In this document: positions 11,201 through 26,200 of the stretch, one piece after another | Layout of the letters: each line of letters begins with the position of its first letter | How positions within the stretch are numbered: position 1 is the stretch's first letter | NCBI GenBank assembly: GCA_949825065.1 | Contig: OX463848.1 | Coordinates: 25,816,699 to 25,880,698 of the forward strand | Reading direction: 5' to 3' | Length of the DNA: 64,000 nucleotides | DNA from: Odontocerum albicorne | Taxonomy: Eukaryota > Arthropoda > Insecta > Trichoptera > Odontoceridae | Position numbers and translations under genes: made by a program | The notes under the pieces: model-generated | Seen by the model: the letters and a program-made list of their open reading frames with translations, nothing else | Database searches by the model: none | Told to the model about the DNA's origin: nothing

Positions 11201-14200
11201 TTTTTAACGTACGAGTATTACTAGGTGAGTCCAAAAACAACAGAAGTCTTATATTTCTTGATAAACTGATTTATGTCCCTCTTACGACCTCCGCAGTTTC
11301 ATTGCATTTCAAACGCAGATTCCGGGTTTGATTTCAATTAGTGGCCAGATGTCCAGTCGGGTTTTTCCTCAAATATTGTTCAACATCTTTCTGGTTAGTT
11401 AAAAGAGTTTTCCACATATCGACAAACCTACCAGCTTGTACTAACACAACGGAATTGTAATACAATACAGTATAATTGTAATACAAAAAATATAATTGTA
11501 ATACAATACAACATAATTGTAATACAATACAATATACTTTCACTATCTATAGACGGATCCCAAGTTTGCTGCTTAACTTTTGATTTGGGTCTGGATTCTG
11601 GATCACCTCCTGAAATGCGTTTTGAAGAAGAGAGCGCAGATCACGTAATGAAATACTTGTAAGTTGATAAAAAATATAAATATTAGGTGTTAACAAAATT
11701 TGTGTCCGTTTTTTTCCAAATTTAAAAATGAGCACCAAAAGTAAAGCAAAATGGTAAAGGTTATAAGTCATTCGAAAGAAAATTTCTGCTCTACAAGATA
11801 TTGTGTTTGCTTTTACATTATATATTATTTTATTTCATTACAAACCTTCAAAATGGAATGTCAAGTAGACGAAAGTGAGAATTTTCGACACATCCTTCTG
11901 TTCGCGTTCAATCGAGGGAATAAAGGTACCAAAGCTGCTCGCGATATTTGTGAAGTGTACGGTGAAGATGCTATGAATGAAAGGACAGCTCGTCGATAGT
12001 TTTTGCGTTTCAAAGACGGTAATTTCGACCTGAAAGACATGGAGCGTTCCCGACGACCAGTGGACTTTGATGAGGACCGCTTAAACCATATTATTCATGA
12101 AGATCCCCTTCAAACCACCGTAGAATTGGCTGAGCAGATGAATTGTAGTCACATGACTGTATACCGCTATCTTAAATCAATGGGAAAAGTCCAGAAGTTC
12201 GGCGCTTGGGTTCCACATGTTTTGAGTGAAAACAATTTCTTCTGGTTTACCGACGACGCGAGGTCTGGAAAATATAGAGGGTGTGGCAGGACTTCCCAAC
12301 CAAGCGTTTAAATGGCATTTTTCGTAATGTTGGTGATATGAGGGCGGGCGTTATCGTGTTGCAGAATAACGCCATATTGCCGATCCGGCCTTTTTTGTTG
12401 CATTACAGTGTTGAGCCGCTGCATTTGCAGAATGTATAGCTCCGCGTTGACTGTCTGATTGCATTCAAGTATTTCGTAGTGGATGACGCCTTGCCAATCC
12501 CACCAGATGCAAATTATCGTTTTGCGCGGATGCAAACCTTGTTTCGCTCTGGGCGTTTCATGTTGACCATAACTCACCCATTCTTTCCGTTTCTTCATAT
12601 TCACATAAAGGCACCATTTTTAACCCTCAGTAATGATGCGGTAAAGGAACCTTTGCTTGTGGCCATGCGTAGCTCGATGATGCGTGAGTAAACCAGCAGA
12701 AATAGTCGAACGTTGATTTTTATTGTTTTCACTCAAAACATGTGGAACCCAAGCGCCGAACTTCTGGACTTTTCCCATTGATTTAAGATATGGTTATAGA
12801 AAGAACGTTTTATGGTTATAAAATCAAACGTTATGGTTATTAAAGGAGTGTGGTAAAAATTGTATGGGTTGAATTAAAAAGATTGGAGCAGGTTGATGAG
12901 TTATATTATCTGGGAAGTATGTTTACGTGTGACGGGTGAGCTGAAAGACAGATTGAAAGATGGGTAGCGACAGAAAACAAGGTAAATAGATTACTTAATG
13001 TTATGTACAACAACCACGTTTGTTGGAGTTTGGAAATCTGTTATCTCTGCCTATCCCACAAGGAATACGGTGTGATGATATGTATGTATGCATTTTAGAA
13101 TTTAAAAAAAGGAAAAAATACCTCAATGGGAAAATATGCATTGATAAGCTTCAATCCTGCAATACTCAGGTAGACAAGTGGCAAGTTTTGGTAAAGTACC
13201 CTTTTTCTAGCTTCAAAATCATTTTCTGGAAATGGCAACCTCAAAAAGTCATCATAAGTTCTATAGCGAATATGAGGGGCTGAAAATTCAATTCATTATA
13301 CAAAATTGATAGTATAGAAAGAAAAATTGCATTTTGTATAGTCAATTCGTTACAAAATTACTAGAACATGGAATGGGGCTGTGATCTTTATTTACTGATA
13401 TATTCATACTTACTTTTCATTATTTTGTAAAATCTCTAAAAATGTATTTGCAGTGTATCATATATCCGTAGAAGGTTACATCCCAAGACGTAGCCATTTT
13501 TATGTAGAGTTAGGCTAATTTTAGCCTTCTGGTTATACGTTGGAATTTTCCATTTCATATTTAAAATTACGTGATAAAACGGTACAAGAATTTAAAGACA
13601 GTTTAGCTGGTCAACAAAATGTTTTTAAAAAAGTTGCAACTGAAAATATCGCCTCGGTTACAGCCAGTTATCGTGTTGCGGCAATCATTGCTAAAGAAGG
13701 TAGCTGTTTTCAGATGGTGAATGTGTTAAAAAATGTGTTTTAGGAACAGTTGTACAGGTAAGTTCGAATGCTGTAAAAATATTTGCTGGTGTAAGCTTAC
13801 CTTCAAGTACAGTTACTAAGAGAGTTGAGGATTTAGGATCAGATATCACTCTTCAACTTAAAGAAAAAGCTAGTAATTTTAATCATTTTTCACTGGTGAT
13901 TGATGAAAGCAAAGACGTGAGCTATACTACTCAGTTAATTATTTTTATCCGTGGAAATCAATCATCAAAGAAATCAAAATTCTAATTTTGAAGTAACTGA
14001 AGAACTAGCAGCATTGAAGGGTTTTAAGAACACTTCTACCGGAGAAAACCTACTTTTTAATGTAACAGAACAATCGATGAATTGGAATCAAATTGGGAAA
14101 AGCTTACTTGTGTCACTACTAATGACACGAAAAGTATGGTTGGTTCTAATATCGGTTTAATTGATACCAAAAGTATCCATCAACCAATGCACTTTCATTG

Positions 14201-17200
14201 TATCATACATGAACAGTCTTTATGTGGAAAATTTCTTGATTGTAATGCCTGTAATGTCTACCATTATTTCTACTGTAAATTATATAAGAAAGGCTGGATT
14301 GAATCATTGTCAGTTTAGTAGTTTTCTAGAAGATATTGAGTCTGAGTACGGTGATTTGTTGTACCATAGTGAAGTGCGGTGGTTAAGTCACGGCAACATG
14401 TTAAAACGGTTTTTTGGACTTCGAAATGAAATTGACATATATTGACATGATGGAAAAATCGAAACCAGTTCCAGAACTTTCTGAACCTGCTTGGCTTCTT
14501 GCCAATGGGATCTTGGATTTCTAACTTATTTAACTGAACATCTCTATTCTCTCAATATAAGTCTGCGGGGAAATGGAAAACTTATACATGAAATCTTTTT
14601 TTATATATTAAGGAATTTCAAACAAAACTAGAACTTATTAAAAAATAGTTGTAACAATACATTTTTTCACATTTTCATTGCTGTGATTATTTGTGGAAAA
14701 CTATGTAGACTAAATTTAAATGTTCTGCTCAAAATTGTATTGAGAAAATTATAATACATTGCTATAAAATTAGCTAAATGAGCGATTCAAAGATATTCAC
14801 AACAGTGAAAAATCATTTATTTTATTTAAAAATCCTTTTGAGATTGTTGCTGATGTTGTTGATGTAAATATGCAACTACAATTGATAGATTTGCAATCAA
14901 ACAATACGCTAAAATAGTTATTGAAAAATGAAAACTTGATTAAGTTTTATTCTTTGTTGCCAGAAAGTAAATATAGTAATATTAAGAACTTTGTAAGAAA
15001 AATAATTTCCATATTCTGGAATGCATGCATTTACGAGCAATCATTTTCCAGGATGAAACATACTAAATCAAAAAGATTGAACGATAATCATTTGCAAGAT
15101 TTTTTTAAAATAGATTTAACTTAACACCTAATATGAATAAAGTAGTTCTGGCAACAAAGAAATAAGCCCATAGTTGTGGCGAATTAAAATATCTGAATGT
15201 TATTTTTGTTTGAATAGTTTATAAAAAATTTATTCTCATTATTAAGAAAAATTATTAGTTTAGTTATAATATATATATATTACAATTATTAGAGTTTAAA
15301 TTATCGTTAAACTTATGTAGTTTTATATGTGAATCATTGTTTTTTTAATCCAGCCCACTTAGAAATTTTAATACTCTCATATGCACCTTTTATTAAAAAC
15401 TTTGAGAACCCCTGATCTATGACACTAGCGGTATTCGATTGAGAATCTAGCCTTAGAGTAAGAAGATAATCAAACTCACCAGTAATCATTCCTATATACG
15501 AGAACACATAATGAAATAAATCCATGAAATCTGGTTTGAGAGGTTCTTCGTTTACTTCTAGGGTTTCTTTTTTATCGTTGTCCTTTATTTTTGACTCCTT
15601 GTTCTTATTAGAGAGGTGGATATCATAGGCTACTCCAATAATTTTCAATATCACCAACATTTGCGAGAGACCCATATTCACATGTTTAAAATACCACATG
15701 TTCATTGTTAGTAGTCGAAATGTAAGTATGTAAATGAACATAAAATACATACTAAAAACATGACATTTCCTGAAAAAAATATGATTTCAGATTTCATTAT
15801 TATTCGATAACTAGGCGTTCCATCCTACAAAGAGGATTTATGCTTATATCGATTTAAAGAATGAAATGTTATTTTACAAATATGTGACAAACTAAAATAG
15901 TATTTTTAATATTTAAAGAGTTTTGGTCAATAAATATTTCACTTAAATTAGACTAAGTGAAAAGCATTTGTATTTATTTGAAGATCATATAGAGCAAACA
16001 ATCAGACATTTTCGTAATAAAATAATGGTGTAATGTTATCAACTTTAATTAATGCAAACATATTACAAAATGTTGGAATTTTTTTTTAACTCAATTTAAT
16101 CGAGATAACCAATATTCCGTCGATGACATTCGTCTAATCTGGCTCAAAGATTTTAAAGCATTTGTTTGCACGTTTTCTTAGGTATCGCCTTGATATTTTA
16201 ACGATTTATTTGTTTCAATTGTCCATAATTGTTGAATTACTTGTGTACACTTTACTTTTTAGGTATCCTTACAAAAATTTGAGCGAGGACAAATCAGAAC
16301 TTTGAAGTGGTCACAAAATGTCCCCCCATAACGAAATCAGTTTTCCGAGCAACATCTCTTGAACCTCTTCCAAACATTGCACGTGTGACAAGTGGCGCCA
16401 TCCTGTTGAAACCATGTTTTCAAATTGTAACCCGGAAATTCTTGCGATTTTACAGCTAAAACTCTGTCAGCATTTGAATATAATGCTTTGTTGCTTGGCC
16501 TCAAACGTCCTCAAAGAAATAAGTACCCATGATTTACGACGCTGACATGGCTGCCCAAACTGTTCCCCATGCCTGATGGATTGGTCTCTGGTGTTTTAGT
16601 CGTGGGTTTTCATTCAACCTATATCGGCATTTTTTCTTGATGAAACCATTCATATGAATATGTGTTTCATCTGACGAGAGTGTGTTGTTAAACCGGAGAA
16701 ACGTTTAAGCATTTTAGCCGGGAAATCCAGTCTTGTAATAAAGCCTGCTTCATTTGAATCCTGAAGAAATTGAATTTTATAGGGATGAAGCTTTAAGTCA
16801 AGTAATAAAATTTGTTGCAAGATCGTACACGATATCGCTTATGCGGATGAAATAAAAATGATCTTTATTCTGGGTCACTCTGTATATCGAGAAAAAATAC
16901 TTAAGATGAAATTAAAGATTAACCTTGTTAAATATTGGACACAAATTAAAATTTAAAAAAAGAGATAAACTTGATTGTGTATTCCTCTTCAAATGCAAAT
17001 TACTCCATTTTTTTAGATTGGTGCGACAGAAAAGACATTAAAAATTATTTATTTATTATTTATTAAGATTTAAATATGAATAAAAAATCAATCATTTATG
17101 CAGCAAAAGGTTAAAAACTATTTGGAATAAACTTGGATTAAATAATTTGTAGTCAACTTAACGAGAATATTTGAAAATTGTAGGATAATGGTCGATTGAT

Positions 17201-20200
17201 TTAGTGATATCAAATTATTATAATCTAGAGCGAATTTGGTTCGTTCTCCAAAACTGTCTGATCCTCAAACTATCTGGGACTATGAAATAACAAAATATAA
17301 AAAAAAAATTTGTAGGAAAAAAAACACAGTATTTACGAAAAATATGCCAAGACTTACGAAATATGAGTTACAATAATGAAGGGATATCTTATTTGAATGA
17401 AAGTGAAGACAATTTTATAAATAAGTTATCGATCATGTTGAATAAAATTAAGCTTTTAAAAGAAGTAGTTCTCAAAAACACCAATAAATAGTGTTCTAAA
17501 TCATTAAAAAGCTTCAAAGCAAGAGAGAAAATTTATATAAAACAGCTTCAATAGAGGTTTTAAATTAATTATGACAGATAAATCATACATTTACAATATA
17601 TGGTAAAAAGTAAACATAGCAACACAAAATAACAGTCTCAGAAAATAATGATCAACATGTGAATAATTAGTAAGTGGTAAGTGAAGGAACTGAACTCCTG
17701 AAATACAGTTTTCAGATGGTGTAAAGCAATCATACAAAAATGAAAAGGAACTTATTGAAAATTTGATATGTAATATTGAAGACTTTAATTGGAGTTTTTC
17801 TCAAGTTAATTATCAACATAGTTTTATTTCAGAAGAATTTTTTGGAGTTATATTTGATGAAAAACTCACTTTTATTACCATATTAAAAATACTATTAATA
17901 AACGTATGAAAACTTTTAGTTACCTTCTGAGAACTATAATGGATATTGCGGCCGTGTTGAGGCCGTGTATAAAAGTTAACCAATTCGCTCCAAATTGGTT
18001 AACTTTTATACACGGCCTTGGTGAACAGGCAACTTGAATACAATTCAGATGTATGGTCCCAATACTATAATATTCATGAAAACATATTTTAAGAGTGCTA
18101 TATACACTTTTGCGTTATGTCAATTGTAAATTCCAAATTCTCATGGAGAATATAAACTTTACAAATTTTAAGTTTTTTTAACTTGCACTCTCTAAGGGAC
18201 AGAATAACAATACCAGACTTGATATAAAACTGTGAACTCTGTGTCCAACTGTTCGGAACTTCTGCAATATGTGTGTTTATCATCCTCCGCGTCGCATACC
18301 TCGTCAGCCACCAAAAAATGTTATTCCATTGTGGTCAAGCGAAAACTAACTCTTTACCAGTAACCGTATGTATCGATTGGAGAATGAATACATTGATGGA
18401 ACGTTTATTTTTCATAACAATATATTCCAAGTGAATTGGTTTTAAATGCTTTCTCCTCAGTATATGGACAATGTTTTCAATCGCATCTCGAATCATTCAT
18501 AGTAATGTCTTGCGAAAAGATCGCTTAAGTAAGATTAATAATAATGATGTAACAAACAATCAAGCATTACGAAGGAAATAATTGAATAACTATCTAATAT
18601 AAAAAAATTGGAGGAGGATATATTATACAAAGTGTTTGACATTACAATCGCCACTGAACAAACTATTGATCAAAATTCACCTATTTTTTTATTTAAATTA
18701 CTCGAATAATCTTAAATGGAAATATTTACTAAAACTTTTTTTGATGTCTTTATTAAATTGTTTTCCTTATTTCCGGTTATTTTTACTTAATTATTTTTTT
18801 TCAATTAATAGTAAAACCTAATAACAAACATCTAATTAAAAATAATATTGAACTGAAAATGTCTGATATTGATAAGCATTGTATAATCGCACTGTGGAGT
18901 TCAAAGTCTAAGGATTGAAATAGTTTTTTGTACTTACTTTGCATTTGGAGAGTCGGTATTATTATTTCATTCATTCATAATTATTTCAAAGAACTATAAC
19001 CTGGTGTACTTTATACTGGTGTGATATACTTTTTTAAACAAATTTTTATATTTACCTAAAACTTTTATCTGTGCATTATATACAACCTTTCAGTGTTTGG
19101 CGAAAATTAGTTTACTGCGTATTTATTTACTACAATGGTTCGAAAAATACACGGAGCGATAATGTATGATAGAATATGAGATGAAGGGATTGGGGTTGAA
19201 TGTAATCTAAAGACTGATGTAGTATAAAGTAGGAAGAACGGCTCTCTCGGAAGGTTTCGGAGTTTAGAACGAACGAGTAGATAAATACCAACAAAATAAA
19301 TACACTGCGGAAATGAGTAAAAGTCAAGGGAGAAGAAGACCAAGGAAAGAATGGATGAAAGTTAATAATGTTTTAAAAGAAGGTAATGTCAAATCCAGAA
19401 AAATCGAAATAGCAATGTATAAGGTGTATGGACGTAGAGGACATGAAAAATGTGTGTCTCTATAGAAAAGTCTAGCATTCTGTCTTCTACACCAACTCTA
19501 ATAGGAAAACGGCATGATGGTATGTACTCGTATATATTTATATTTTTAATCTATGTTATTTATAGTTAAGACGTAAACACTATGAAGGTTTTAAGATATT
19601 GTAGTTCATTGAGTAAAACACTGTTTATTTCGCTTAATATAAAGATATAACCCTACCGGTTTTAAGGTTTTCACCTCATCATCTGGGTAGCACAAACAAG
19701 ATTCCACCAAGCCTTATTTGTGCTCCCCCAAGTAATTTAGTTTCAACCACCATAACATCTCAAATCACAATATTTTTTTCCATTTATGAGAAAATAATAT
19801 AGCATATAGATTGAATTTCTTAATAAGTTGATCTCTTAAATTGAAATCACAACATTGTTTTACAGAAACTAGTTAATAGGTTTGTGATGTCTCACGAAAA
19901 CATTATATCAATATTATTTTATATGGCGTGTGTTAATATTATTGTATTGTCAGTTGTTTACAATGAGATAACATGACTTTTGCTTTGAAAAGCGATATTA
20001 TAATATATCAAGTCAAAAATTATTAGCAAAAAAACTAACGGGAGGTTAGCCACAAAACCTAGATCATTTCTTAACATTTATAGGTTATTTTTTTAAAAGT
20101 CAGTGAAACAAAAGTAAAACACCAAACATGAAGAATATATCTTCAAATTTAAAAAGTGTATAACATATTTATCAGGTCATAATTAAAATTAATTTTCTCT

Positions 20201-23200
20201 TCTTCGTCGTGACTTTAATGCTGAGGAACTTATCCAACATTGAGATTGGCGTAGGTTGCACACATCGTTCTCCGGTCATCTCGGCATTCTGCTATCAGGA
20301 GAGTCTAAGAAAACGACAGTTCCGTAGCACTTTCACCTGATTGGTTCAAAGCATAAGTATTCTACCTCTACTCCTGCGACCTTCAACAGTGACCACGAGT
20401 CTCTCCATGTCCACCTTGCGTGAAACGTGACCCGAGAATGCGACGAATACAAAATCTTGAACTTCACGTTTAAGGTCTCCATAACGTCTGTCTGGTTGGT
20501 TGTAAAATATTTCCACATAGCAATACGTCCACCAGATTGTACTGTATACAACAAAAGTGTAATAAAAAAGGTTTTATTCTCTACAAACGGGCTCATTTTC
20601 ATGTGGAAATTACTTTCAAACAACTGGAGTAACTAGGATGATTTTCTGAGAGTTAAACCTGAAACTCTGGGTGGTATACGAGACATTCTACCACTAGGGC
20701 ATATATTTTCAAAGAGATTTTAATTTTAGTGCAAAATAAAAAAACAAAGAATACATAAATAAAAACCCGTTTTAGATGTATCATGCAAAGAAATTAATAA
20801 AATAAAATTTTATTTTTAACAACAAAAGTGATTAGTTAATGAATGTATTAACGGTACTAAATAACAGGTAGACTTATGTCTAACGGGACGTTTCAATTCA
20901 GACTATTGATAATCAACAACTGTTTTTATCTTCAATAAAAACTTGTTTGAAATCTATGTAGAGGAAATTTTACATCACGAAAGCATGGGCACGTCGAATT
21001 TCCGCGCGAAGTGCGATATTGAAGAGTAGCAGCAAGGAATAGAGTGAATGATGAGTTATACAACCAACACTTGAAGAACCAAATCTGGCTGCTCATAATG
21101 TAATATTGGTCCCAACATTATGATATACAACGAAAACTTAAACTTGGACAAAATAATATGAAAGTAAGATAAAAGTAATAGGCAAGGTGTAACGTAGAAT
21201 GTGTAGAAAAAATGTAAAACAGAACAAGGAATCCTCAAGGACTGTGATTTTTAATAAGATGCAGCGATTAGCTTACTCAGACCTGGCGTCCATTATAATG
21301 GACACAGAGTTCATATGTACTTTGTAAACAACTTTATGGTATATTTCTGTTCCAATAATAACAAATTAAGTGTAAGATTACTATATTATCAAATTTGAAC
21401 GTTTTGGGCACCATCTATCTAAACTAATAGGACATAATGTTGCATTTAGTGTAAATATAATAATACAGTGACAAACCAGAATATTTTTTTTAAATCCTTA
21501 GAATTAATTCAAGTCTGAAGAGGTTAAGATTATAAAAGAACATTCAGATGGTTCGATCACGTAAAACTAATGAATTATGAAATATTTTCCAAATAAATAT
21601 GTGAAACGTACGAGATATTTGGGAAAACCTAGAAAATTGTTCAAATTCTGAAAGAGTGAAAAGTCATTATTTGTATTGCATTGTCACCAAAATTTGTTCA
21701 TATGAATAATGTTTTATTCTTCGGTTTGATTTTGTTATTACTCGTACTGCTATACACATGTATCTTTATTTTTGTTATTATTCGTACTGCTATACACATG
21801 TATCTTTATTTTTTGTTTGGTATATGTCTTAGGATTGCTATGGGAGGGATTTATATATTTTATTTTAAGGCATGGAAGGGATTTACATACATTATTTTAA
21901 GTATAGACATCTTCTCAATAAGACCATGAAGGTAATCTTCACTTTATAATAGAGGATTATGTATACACATGATGATGTGTATATACGTAGCTGAAGCGAA
22001 AGATGTATACCAGGATAGAATGAAGTGAATATTGGCTATCTCTGCCTACCCCGATAGGAGCATGGCGTGGGGATTATATTGATGATGATGAAGTAAACAA
22101 ATGAAGTACCATCGAAGCAAGTGCACAACAAGTGTAAAACAATACTCAGGCGTGATAGAAAAGATTTACGGTTCCGAAGCTCTTCGCAGAGCTAACAAGT
22201 GACAAGAGAAAAGAAAGAAAATTATTAACTATCATTTAGAACACTTAATTTACAGCGATATATTTAAAACGATCGCATGTCAACGGAAATTACATCGCAC
22301 TTGCATGCTTGATATGTGTACCAACAAAGTAAAAGGAAGTTGGCATGACTTGTTAAGAATTACACACTTCACTGAACAAAATCATTATTGAACCTCTTCA
22401 GACCTAAATTAATTCTAAGGTTTTAAAAAATATTATTGCTTGTTAGTATATTACTTACACTAAATACAACATTATGTCGTATTACTTTAGATCAGTGGTC
22501 GCCAAACGGTCACTCGCGAGTGGCATTTCGGTAGCTCGCGTAGGATATTTTATCATATTTATAAATTTGCCTCCCAAATTTTATTATTGGACTCCAAAAT
22601 GAAATATTTCTCGAACTAAATTTCAATGAAATGCTTAACAAGTTGCCGTTGTAATATGAATTTCTAAGTAAAATAGAGAAGCAGACAGCGATGTATTACG
22701 ATGGGAACTGCGTCATACACTTTGTATCTATCTCGCAGATTCACACAGTTCCACGCAACCGTCAAAGCTTGACGTTTACAAAGTTACCATTCATTTTGTT
22801 TTTTTCACCTTGTCAACAAAAAAATGAATAACAATAAAAAAGTTAAAACCTATCAATATTACACAGAATGGGAAGAGGATTATTTCTTCATTGAAATTGA
22901 AAAAAAATGTGTTTGTTTATTGTGCCATGCGAGTGTAGCTGTTCGGAAAAAATGCAACGTGGAACGACATTACAAAACAAATCATTCAGTTATAATTAAA
23001 AAAGATTATCCATTAAATACGGTTTTAAGGACAAAGAAGGTGAGCCAATTGAAAAGTCAGTTATGTTGTCAGCGGTCATTTTTTACAAAAGTAACGAGAA
23101 AAAATAAGGCCCCTACTATCGCGTCTTATTATGTCTCTCAGATCATAGCTAAAAACAAGAAACCTTATGAAGACGGAGAAATGATAATAGTGGTATTTTT

Positions 23201-26200
23201 AGAGGCAGCAGATTTATTATTTGCGACATTAAAAAAAAAATTAGATATAATATCTGTAATTAAATCAACCCACCTTTCTGCCAATACAATAATGAAATGT
23301 GTTGAGGTTATGCCTAGTGATGTTTTTTGCAATTAAACAATGACTTGCAGAGATGTTGCTTTATATCCCTCCAGATTTATGAATCTTCCGATATGATTGA
23401 CACATCTCAGTTAGCCATATTTGTAAGAATGATCTTCAGCGATTTTACTGTGACAAAGGAGCTTTTAAAAGTTATTCCACTAAAAGGCCACACTAGGGGT
23501 GAGGATATTTACTCTACGACCACAGAAATTATTTCTTCTGAGAATATACCTATTCAAAAACTTGTGGGTATTACTACCGATGGTGCTCCAGCTTTTTGTG
23601 GTGTCAACAATGGCTTCTTTGCCTTATGCCAGAAAGATGAAATGTTTCCACTCTTTTTATCTTATCACTGCATTATTCACCAGCAGGCACTGTGTGCAAA
23701 ATACCTAAGATTCAACGAGTTAATGAAACTTGTTGTTAAAATTATTAACCAGGTGAGGGTTTGTGCTCTCCAAAGACGCTTGTTCAAGGCTCTGACAGAT
23801 GAGCTAAATTGCCAGTATGGAGACCTCCTGATCTACACAGAAATCCGTTGGTTGAGTAAAGGACATGTTCTTCGTCGTTTTAATGAACTTCTACCTACAA
23901 TAGTCGATTTTTTAAAGGAAAGTGATGAAACATACTCGGAGCTTACAAATTTTGAGTGGCTGCGGGATTTTGCCTTTCTTGTGGATGTTACAGAAAAATT
24001 AAATGAACTGAATGTGTAACTTCAGGGACAAGATAAAAAAATTGGGGAAATGATCTCTAAAGTACAGGTATTTTCCAACAAACTTACATTCTGGGAGCAC
24101 AATTTAAGTCGTGGAGAAGTTAAACATTTCCCCTGTTTGAAAAAAAAGCTGGAAAAAGAAGTAAATCGATAAAGGACGATGATAAAAAATTATAAAGAAC
24201 GAATGTGTATTGTATACTATAAGTAGCTCACCAGACAATTTCAATTTCCGAAAGTAGCTCACATCCTCGTTGAGTTTGGCGACCACTGGTTTAGGTAGAT
24301 GGCGCCCAAAACCTTCAAAGTCGATAATACAGTACCCTACACTTCATTTGTCATCATTGGGAACAGAAATATTATATACCTCAAAGTGGTTTGCAAAGTG
24401 CATATGAACTCTGTGCCCATTAAAATGGACGCCAGGTCTGAAGAGGTTAAACACGTAGTAGTGAGTAATATGCATTTATCAAGTTAACTTTTGTGAAATG
24501 AAAAGTACTTGATTGCATCGACATTAGCTTAATAAACATTATTATACATACATACCAAGAGAGCAGACCAAGACATTCCTATCGTGTCACATATCATATA
24601 TTTCGCATCTTCTATATTCATTCTCCTTCTCATGCAGCTCCTACGGTTCCTCTGACTTTTTATATTTCCTTCTTTCAAAATATCGTACACTTGGTCCAAC
24701 CATACTTTCTTTGGTATTCTTCTGGCAAACCTTCCACTTATATTTGCACTATTTAATTGTTTTTTAGATTTTTTTCATTCATTCGTTCCACGTACCTAAA
24801 CCACCTCAGAGTGGTTTCCTTCATCTTGCTCAACACATCAGCCTTAAGTTCACATTCATCCCAATAACTTCAATCGTTATTCTGTCATACAAAGTCACCG
24901 TATTTATTATTCTAAGTGCACTCATTTCTACAGCATTTTCCAGCTCTTTTTTCACGTCCGCGTTTTACTCACATACATCAAAGTTGGCACTAAATATTAT
25001 TGTGGACTATAAGGTGTGTATTATCTTGGCATATTTTGGTACTATTCAGTTCGAGTAAACATGTTTAAGTGCTCCATTGGCATTATTTCATATCGTTACA
25101 TGCAGTTAAATATCCTTCATAACCTTCCATCCTTTGAGAAAAAACTACAGAATAACTGAATTCTTCGACTTGCTGTTATCTTTTATAACTCACCCATATA
25201 TCGCATTTAATTTTCCTTTCACACTTTTCTATCACTATGACTTTGGATTTAGCAACATTCATTCTCAGATTTTTCTCTTTACATATTTCATACAATTAGC
25301 TTATTAGACTCTGTAATTCATCGTCATTCTTAGCTAACACTACCATTTTATCAGCATACAGCAATCCGCAAACAATCCCATTCAACATTTGAATGCCACT
25401 CATTGACCTCCATCGTTCTTTCACTCAGGAATCTTAGTAAATGTTAAACAACCAAAATGACATGACACATCCTTGTTTTACCCTTTTTGAAATATTAAAC
25501 TACTCAATCAAGATACCAATCACTATATTACGTGCTCTTCTTCCAGGGTAATAAAACGTATTAATTTACAATCAACACGATATTTATTCGTTTCAATCAA
25601 AAAATTACGATTGATACTCATGCAGTGTCTCAACGATAATAATAGCTTTTAGAAAAGGTTGTTTAGCATACATGTTCTTCTAATTTAAGTGGAGATAATA
25701 GTCGAGTTCTTTACACTCAAATTTACAATACATTCCCGAGAGAGAGAGTGGTAGCTTCTGTAATGTTATAGCTTCTAGTGTAAAAGATTTACAAGGTTGG
25801 TTTTATGAAATCTCCTCATAGACATATTAGTGAATGTCTGATGCGAATGTTGAGTGTTTGGTGAAGAGTTGTTTAGATATATTATTTTAGTGGTTACTGA
25901 AATTATGATACGGTTAAAATAGTTCATGTTTAGAAGTGACATTCATAAATATATTAATTTTTAACTGAGTTTATTTAATATACTCGTATATACAAAATAT
26001 ATTTTCAGTAATGAGACCATTTGTTTATAGGTCTTCCCTGGTTAAGCGGTTATATAGTATATATCTACGAAAAAATATGCATCGTATATCCATAATATCA
26101 CCAATAAATTTGAAGTACTCCAAACTTTTATTAATGAAACGGAGTCAAAATGGACCTATTAGATATTGAATTCTTAGAAATAATTAACACCTACATACTA

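Larger units (their letters stand above)
11686..12789 (+). mobile_element. Mosaic mariner with internal inversion
   Basis: The left end TA|GGTGTTAACAAAATTTG at 11686 matches the foldback mariner at 2567. The plus strand carries the transposase N-terminus (from 11853). The catalytic half is on the minus strand at 12308-12604, with HDNARPH holding the second Asp. Arms of about 66 bp at 12169-12235 and 12722-12789 are inverted copies of each other, so the middle is flipped. No right TIR is visible. It lies in intron 3 of copy 2. Confidence 0.82.
22389..24450. mobile_element. piggyBac-like MITE, copy 2, interrupted by a hAT
   Basis: The left end CCTCTTCAGACC starts at 22393 after a mutated TTAA (TGAA). 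The right end GGTCTGAAGAGG ends before TTAA at 24447-24450. Without the hAT and one target duplication it is a reverse-complement relative of 21268-21527. Confidence 0.85.

Noticed and set aside
15334..15479. C-terminal part of the 138-codon minus ORF beyond the exon 2 donor
   Set aside because: It is open by chance through intron and hAT end. The GTGAGT donor and family alignment end the exon at 15480.
11334..20541. Cytochrome P450 origin for the MWK..TNQ.DV fragments
   Set aside because: There is a faint resemblance to the region before helix B, but the spacing between Trp and the acidic motif is too short. Left unnamed.
26185..26200. AATTAACACCTAC and similar strings (also 15120, 28719) as mariner ends
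   Set aside because: Single short matches with no partner end; not enough to call an element.
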